DNA of 64,000 nucleotides from Acestrorhynchus altus (taxonomy: Eukaryota; Chordata; Actinopteri; Characiformes; Acestrorhynchidae), in the NCBI GenBank assembly GCA_034509495.1, contig CM067509.1, positions 8,224,689-8,288,688 of the forward strand. The letters run 5' to 3'. This document shows, one piece after another, positions 58,433 to 64,000 of the stretch (the stretch's first letter is position 1; each line of letters begins with the position of its first letter). Below the pieces are notes generated by a model, which saw only the letters and a program-made list of their open reading frames with translations, made no database searches and was not told the DNA's origin. A program made the position numbers and the translations under genes.

Positions 58433-58799
58433 GCATCAAGCACCATGCCCAAGTTGTCCAGAATCAGTTGCATGTCCTAATCCTAGTACACAAGCATAGT
58501 CGTGGCCTGAAGAATGTTAAATTATCACACAACTTCAGAAATGGAATGTCCCATCCATCTGGCAACCACCTTTCAATTTCCAACAATTCACATTTCCTTG
58601 CCTGAAGCATGATGACCAGTGTTTAACCAAACTCAAAGATAAGACCTCAAAATTTATACAGGAGTAGTCATTCTCCAACTTACCCCTTTGGTAACACCAC
58701 TTCATAATCAGTTTATATAATGCAATCCCGTGGTTTTTGGCATGTCAGTGTCTTATATAGTTTTAATCTTTAAACATAATTTCCCTGCCATTAAAGCCA
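58433..58799. other. intron 1, possible transposon scrap
   Basis: A 71-codon plus-strand frame at 58,390-58,605 contains KHHAQVVQNQLHVLILVHKH with no assignable domain. Confidence 0.3.
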
Positions 58800-60310
58800 A
58801 AACTGCAAACAAGCATCTTTTGAAATTGGGAAAGTCTATGGCCGATTTCTCAGTTATACTTAGTTCCGTAGCCAAAAATCTCGAGTCATAATTGATTCAG
58901 ATTTATCATTTGACCAACACATAGGTAATATTACTAGGACCGCTTTTCTTCATCTTCGTAATATTTCCAAGTTAAGAAAAGCCCTGTCCTTGCACACTGC
59001 TGAAAAACTGGTGCATGCTTTTATTACCTCAAGGTTAGATTACTGCACTGCAAATTTGTCAGGTTGTTCAAGCAGGAATCTAAACAGACTTCAGTTCAAA
59101 ATGCTGCAGCCAGGGTCTTAACTAAAACTAGAAAATTTGACCACATCAGTCCAATAATAACAGCACTGAACTGGCTTCGGGTTAAATTCCGAATTGATTA
59201 TAAAATTCTTTTACTTACATATAAAGCCCTACACGGACTCGCTCCTGAATACTTACAGGATCTAGTTTACCTTTATGAGCCACCACGATCACTCAGATCA
59301 CAGGGTGCTGGCTACTAGTTCCCAGAATTCAGAAGACTTCAGCAGGGGGAAGAGCCTTTTCTCACAAAGCCCCCCAGCTCTGGAATATCCTTCCAGATAA
59401 TGTTTGGGACTCAGACACTGTCTCAGTCTTCAAGTCTAGGCTGAAAACTTACTAGTTCAGTGTAGCATTTGGTCATTAATGTCTTAGCTTAGTTACAGGC
59501 TGCAGACTCAGGGGTTCATGGACATAGAGATTTATGGTAAACTGGGATGTTGGTGCTGCTGTTGGTGTTGGTTCAACTCCTTCTCACGATCACTCTGGTT
59601 TGTGACGGTGGAGCAGTTAGATGCCAATGTTTCAGGATGCTCCCATGTTTATGTTACCTTCTGGTTCTCTCCTTAGTTATGCTGTTATAGTCAGATCTGC
59701 CGGAGTCACTCGTCACACTCTGGTAATGTTTACATTCTCTGTTCTCTTTTTAAATTTCAAACTAATTCATCTCTGTATCTTTTCTGAGTTAACGATGACC
59801 CACCCAGAACTGATTAGGTCCTAACCTCAAGCTCTTCTGCCCCACCTGAGAAGGACTCCAAGCTCCCCTGATACATGTATACATTGGCTCTCCACCTTCC
59901 ACCTACTGGACCTGGACTAGTTTCCCACACTGCCATGGACTAACTGCTCACCCACCATCACCAACTGTAGAAATCTACTGTTAATATTATGTCCACCAGA
60001 GGATTAACATTACTTCAGTACCCGAGTAATAGAACAGAGATGTAGGGGTCCAGTGTCCCCTAACTATGTGTAAGTAGTTTGACCAGAGGGGGATGGGTCC
60101 TCCCCTTGTGAGCCTGGTTCCTCCCAAGGTTTCTTCCTCCAGCTGAGGGAGTTTTTCCTTGCCATTTGCTTGGTCACTATGGGATCTGTCATTTATACTT
60201 TATTCCGGTTTTAACCTTTTATTTATTTATTTAATTAATTTCTGTGAAGCTGCTCTGTGACAACTTCAGTTGTGAAGAGCGCTATAAAATTAATTTTGAT
60301 TTGATTTGAT
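58800..60310 (+). mobile_element. L2-like LINE, 5'-truncated, well-preserved 3' end
   Basis: Plus-strand text encodes KNLESXLIDSDLSFDQHI, RNISKLRKALSLHTAEKLVHAFITSRLDY, NAAARVLTKTRKFDHISPI and LNWLRVKFRIDYKILLLTYKALHGLAPEYLQDL. The PPRSLRSQGAG block and the final 'FKSRLKTY' equivalent follow. The 3' UTR ends 'gtgaagagcgctataaaatt' with a (TTGAT)n tail. It lacks the RT core and endonuclease (5' truncation). The 3' UTR is nearly identical to the 17.0-18.3 kb copy. Confidence 0.92.
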
Positions 60311-60669
60311 ATGCACAGCTCAACAATTGAGCTTTCAAGAAAAAAAAGAGAAGCATACTTAGTTGCTGGAGACACAAGTACGATAACTTCTGTTCTCAAC
60401 AACAAGAATAAAGTAGCAAGGCTGCAATCATACTGTAGAGAGTTTTCTGCTCAAAATGCCATTATATCCTATGCAACAATGCTCTCGTGTGTCCATTGCT
60501 CCCAGCAGTGAACCATAAGCCAGCAAACAGGGCTTTTTGGTAGTTTAATGGGGCATCTTCTGTCGCTGGTGATGGCTTTAGCTAGTGAGCACTTTCTTTG
60601 AGTGCACAGCCTATCTAGAAAGCTGACGCAGGAAAAGTGGTCCATCTCCAACTAACCGCAGCCAGAGAC
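60311..60669. other. upstream flank of promoter-like region, nothing recognised
   Basis: Non-repetitive; short frames without recognised domains. Confidence 0.3.
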
Positions 60670-60890
60670 TGTTATAGACCCGCCTCCTGTACTGGTATTG
60701 GCTGATAGGAGCTCTCCTTCTGCTGGGACTGGATAACAGCGTCATTGTTCCTGCCGTAATATTGGCAGACTGTTTGTGAATATGATGTATTAGTCAATCA
60801 GAGCACGGCAGGGCGGGACTTGGCAGAAATCGGGAGGGAGAAAACTTAATAAAAGCACTGCAGGACAGCAGAGATGGGGATGAGGAGGAG
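60670..60890 (+). promoter_or_regulatory. candidate CCAAT/GC-box/TATA promoter
   Basis: Over about 180 bp there is a GC box (CCGCCTCC at 60,680-60,687), two inverted CCAAT boxes (ATTGGC at 60,697 and 60,761), a second GC box (GGGCGGG at 60,811) and a TATA-like TTAATAAAAG at 60,846-60,855. The spacing resembles a classical polymerase II promoter firing rightward, with a start near 60,876-60,885. No coding exon is recognised immediately downstream, so its target is unknown. It could also be an upstream regulatory part of the 62-kb promoter. Confidence 0.35.
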
Positions 60891-60919
60891 GAGGAGGAGG
60901 AGGAGGAGGAGGAGGAGGT
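60884..60919. repeat. (GGA)n tract
   Basis: About 11 GGA units just downstream of the candidate TATA box. It could form G-quadruplex-like structures. Confidence 0.95.
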
Positions 60920-61344
60920 GGAGGGTTCCTCTCCACTACCCCACCTGAGTGAGTGACAGCTCCTGTAAGGGGAGTCAATTACTCTGTCAGAAGCAATCTG
61001 ATCAGGTTTCCATCCACTTCCTCTGGAGTATCTGCAGACGGTGGAGGAATGGTGCTCTGAAAGCTGCTGGTGGTCAGGAGGACCTGCTCATTTAAGCAAA
61101 TCCATTACAAGCCTGATTCTCTCTCGCTCGTTTTCTGCTCAGAGCTTTACTGTCTGTATTAAGATGATAAAATATGAAAACAGCAGTTAAATTAATGTTA
61201 AACGAGTAACACTCGTAACTGTGATGACCGTTACTGTCGTGAAAACACAAACATTTACACACCGAGACGTGAAAATGAGAGCGGTTACACAGAGTGTCAT
61301 CAGACATCTCCCCTCTGCTCTTTCATTTACAGTTAGTGTGTGTA
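60920..61344. other. between promoter-like region and microsatellite block
   Basis: Non-repetitive, moderately GC-rich. It may be 5' UTR or first intron of an unseen transcript, but no exon can be supported. Confidence 0.25.
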
Positions 61345-61346
61345 TG

Positions 61347-61378
<32 letters not shown>

Positions 61379-61456
61379 AACACTCTCTCTCTCTCTCTCT
61401 CTCTCTCTATCACATACACACACACACACACTCCCTCTCTCTCTCTCTCACACACA

Positions 61457-61495
<39 letters not shown>

Positions 61496-61726
61496 TCTCT
61501 AATATACACACACAGAGTGTGTACGCGCTCGTATAGATACACTAACTGTAAATGAAACAGTGCTGTTTGAGCAGCACACACACACACACACACACACACA
61601 CCGTGAATCGCCAGACCCACAGCAAACACACTCTTTCACTTTGACAGGCATTAAACCACAAAACCCAAACCTGACCTGGGGCTCCGTCTCTGTTTCAGCC
61701 CCGCAGGTCCAACACACACATACACA

Positions 61727-61770
<44 letters not shown>

Positions 61771-62005
61771 ACACACACACACACCCCGACATACACACAT
61801 ACAACCCCCACACACACACACACCCCACACACACCTTTACACACACGCACAACCCCACACACACTGGCCCCACACACCCCACACACACACATTAGCCCCA
61901 CCACAGCATCCCCCACACACACACACACACATACCCCACACATATACCCCCACACATACACATACAGCCCCACACACACACCCCACACACACACACAAGC
62001 ACACA
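61345..62005. repeat. CT- and CA-rich low-complexity block
   Basis: Alternating CT and CA tracts (61,345-61,498), a CA tract (61,575-61,602) and impure CA/C-rich DNA from 61,708 to 62,005. It directly abuts the CpG-rich segment. All long frames in it are low-complexity artefacts. Confidence 0.95.
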
Positions 62006-62014
62006 TATGGGGAT

Positions 62015-62414
62015 ATCCATCGCGTCTCGAGCGCTCGAGCGACGCAGCCGTGCTGCGCGGATGCTACTAGCGCGTGCGTTCAGCTCTCACTTTCACTCAA
62101 AGCCATCAGAGAAAACGCGCTGAACTGCGTCCGCGGCTCCAACTTTCACCTCTAAGCGCTTACCGGGCGCTCCTGCTGCCTCAGATGATGGAGATGTGAG
62201 GGTTTGGTGATAGTTGAGAGCATCTGGGCAAAAATAAATCAAATCTGCCCCGTGGCCCCCAACGGTCAAGCCTGGAGCCCCTCAGTCACATCACGCACAT
62301 TGCAGCTGCTGGAGGGCCTCCCGCCGAGCCACCAGGTAATGCCGTCCACAGCGCACCCATGACGGACTGGCCTCCTGAACGAGCAGTGGAGGCGTTCTGA
62401 CAGTCCGCAGTATC

Positions 62415-62430
<16 letters not shown>
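62015..62430. promoter_or_regulatory. CpG-rich promoter-like segment
   Basis: CpG dinucleotides are abundant from about 62,020 to 62,360 in a window otherwise almost free of them. The segment includes a perfect 14-bp palindrome, CTCGAGCGCTCGAG, at 62,026-62,039. It holds opposing splice donors: minus-strand CCG|gtaagc at 62,164 and plus-strand CAG|gtaatg at 62,335. This suggests a promoter, possibly bidirectional. No TATA box is evident for the minus strand. Confidence 0.5.
62164..62420 (-). other. il1rapl1: candidate noncoding first exon of il1rapl (5' UTR)
   Basis: On the minus strand a consensus donor GCCCG|gtaagc ends at 62,164 inside the most CpG-dense part of the window. Splicing from here to the 44,907 acceptor would give a 17.3-kb first intron and an untranslated first exon, the layout known for mammalian IL1RAPL1. 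The 5' limit is a guess (somewhere between 62,300 and 62,450). No transcript evidence is available, and ATG triplets occur in the proposed leader. Confidence 0.4.

Positions 62431-62451
<21 letters not shown>
62418..62451. repeat. (GA)n microsatellite
   Basis: About 17 units at the right edge of the CpG-rich segment. Confidence 0.97.
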
Positions 62452-62454
<3 letters not shown>

Positions 62455-62793
62455 CGCTCTGCTGCAGGAGTCCACTTGAAGTCCTAAAGAAGCCCCATAA
62501 AAAGGACAGGTGTTTATGCGCAGTGAGAACAGTTGAACCGGAGATGCCTTAGCAGAACTTCTTGCGAAAACATCTAGTAGAAATCAGGCCAATCTGCAGT
62601 TTAAGGCTTTAATATTGGAAAGCCTATTAGTTAAACACACATTGGCCTGGTCTTTATCTAACAACATCTTTTAACATTATATAATGAATATAATTAGGTT
62701 TTGGCCTAATTATGCCTTTAACCTACATGTACATTTACAATAATTCCAATAATATTAGACGTGTAAATAAGTGCTGCGCTGTCACAATAAAGA
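62452..62793. other. flank of CpG-rich segment, nothing recognised
   Basis: No identifiable feature. Confidence 0.3.
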
Positions 62794-63120
62794 ATGCTGC
62801 CAGGCGACAACTCCCCAGCAGACAGTGATGTCAAGTCCTTAGCTAGCCCAGATAAGACCCCATATTTTGAAAAAGGTTCTTCTCTGCCAAAGAAAGATCA
62901 CAGTCGTGATGCAAAGTCACTCAGCAGCAGGCCCAGAGAACCTCAGAGCCACAACATAGAGACACTCCAGCAGTCAGCTGAGCAGTCCCCTGAGCTACAA
63001 GGTACAGTTATTCCTGCAGTACAATGTAAAAACACACAGCCAAAAAGCAATGTGGATATGTTACCCTCAGCCAGTGAGGAACAGACAATACAAAAACACA
63101 ACAAAGGAAAACTGATTTAA
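62794..63120 (+). CDS. unassigned 108-codon open frame / possible exon
   Basis: ATG (A at -3) opens a 108-codon frame ending TAA. Composition is protein-like and not repeat-derived: hydrophilic, rich in Ser, Gln, Pro and Lys, with no membrane segment or recognised domain. It contains stretches such as PGDNSPADSDVKSL and QSAEQSPELQG. A usable donor, CAAG|gtacag, occurs at 63,001. The frame may therefore be an exon of a larger plus-strand gene that starts near 62.3 kb. I do not recognise the protein, and a chance frame or a pseudogene remnant is possible. Confidence 0.3.
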   Translation: MLPGDNSPADSDVKSLASPDKTPYFEKGSSLPKKDHSRDAKSLSSRPREPQSHNIETLQQSAEQSPELQGTVIPAVQCKNTQPKSNVDMLPSASEEQTIQKHNKGKLI

Positions 63121-63258
63121 AGCCAGTTTGTACTAGTGTACTTACTTCAGAACTCATATGCTCAAGTGCACTATCATGATTTTGTTAGGTCTAATCTGAT
63201 TAGCTGTCCTCACATATGTGTGATTGCACATCAGGTTAGATGCATACGAAAATATGTA

Positions 63259-63261
<3 letters not shown>

Positions 63262-63350
<89 letters not shown>
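63262..63350. repeat. (AT)n-(GATA)n compound microsatellite
   Basis: About 25 AT units then 10 GATA units. Confidence 0.98.
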
Positions 63351-63352
<2 letters not shown>

Positions 63353-64000
63353 GGTGCTCTCTTCTGTATCAGTTCCAGATGTAAATACCTGGAAAGAAAA
63401 GCTGAAATGTTGATTCATCTTTTAATGTCAAATCCAATTGTATTCAGTCTACAGCAAAAATTAAAAGATTGGCCTCACTGTTTCAGTACATTTGGAGGGG
63501 AGTGTATGTTTCTGAGTAATGAAGATAATATGGGTTTCAATTTATACAAGTTGCAAGTTCACTCTATTTTTCATTGTTTTAAAGTCCCACTAATAAGAAA
63601 CATAACTGAGTTACTGAATTCAAAAATATTATTTGAATGGTCTCATATTTTTATATTATATTTTTATTTTATTGAGTTGAATGAACCCAGTTCAATTTTT
63701 TGTTACTGCATGAAGCTGAACAGAAGCATATCTTGAGTCACAAGAAGTGAGATACTGCATCTTTTCAAACTTTCCCTAAGGCAATGCCATTGGACAGCTG
63801 ACCACTCTTGAGTGTGTTAACTTTCAATAATGATAGAGAGATCATCCATTCCACTAGTGCCAGTGGATCAAGGGATCCAAATGGCAATCTTAGACTTTAA
63901 TTTACAACTTAAATTTTTTTTAAGTTTCTGTGCATCACCCTGTGAGGACTGATAAAGGACTATGACCAACACAAATTGCAACAATATACAGGCTTCTGTC
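63351..64000. other. AT-rich DNA, nothing recognised
   Basis: A 109-codon plus-strand frame at 63,407-63,736 is AT-driven, has no recognised domain and is not called. Confidence 0.3.

Noticed and set aside
63407..63736. 109-codon plus-strand frame near the right edge
   Set aside because: AT-driven frame rich in Phe, Leu and Ile with no domain and no continuity with the 62,794 frame.

Overview
The window looks like chromosomal DNA of a teleost fish. Long AT-rich stretches with no open frames surround a few short, split coding exons with consensus splice sites. Dinucleotide microsatellites are extremely dense. Interspersed repeats are those typical of fish: decayed Tc1/mariner DNA transposons, L2/CR1-type LINEs, other non-LTR fragments and an RTE/Rex3-like LINE. 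I see no bacterial operons, tRNA or rRNA genes, or CRISPR arrays. The species cannot be named from this sequence alone.

One gene is well supported. The 5' half of an IL-1 receptor accessory protein-like gene (il1rapl1, or possibly il1rapl2) lies on the minus strand. Its signal-peptide exon is at 44,802-44,907. Three immunoglobulin-domain exons follow at 21,774-22,059, 13,689-13,875 and 13,213-13,366. All four joints keep the reading frame (phases 1, 2 and 0, leaving in phase 1) and use GT/AG signals. The rest of the ectodomain, the membrane segment and the TIR domain must lie beyond the left edge. A GC-rich segment near 62.0-62.4 kb, with a strong minus-strand splice donor at 62,164, is the best candidate for the promoter and untranslated first exon. 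The gene would then span about 49 kb here, with introns of roughly 17.3 kb, 22.7 kb, 7.9 kb and only 322 nt.

Layout: 1-13.2 kb is intron carrying LINE and Tc1 debris and a 480-bp tandem duplication; 13.2-22.1 kb holds the Ig exons, several LINE pieces and a roughly 700-bp pyrimidine tract; 22-44.8 kb is the large second intron, with LINE and Tc1 pieces, possible conserved noncoding elements, a 104-bp-arm inverted repeat and a Kozak-ATG followed by a splice donor at 37.6 kb; 45-60 kb is transposon-rich first intron, including an RTE element nested in a Tc1 end; 60.6-62.5 kb is promoter-like; 62.8-63.1 kb has an unassigned plus-strand open frame of 108 codons.

Nothing here amounts to a demonstrated new system. 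The points most worth checking are the dinucleotide repeats abutting every il1rapl splice site, the long intronic hairpin, the cryptic start-plus-donor at 37.6 kb, the opposing splice donors in the CpG-rich segment and the nested or duplicated repeats.
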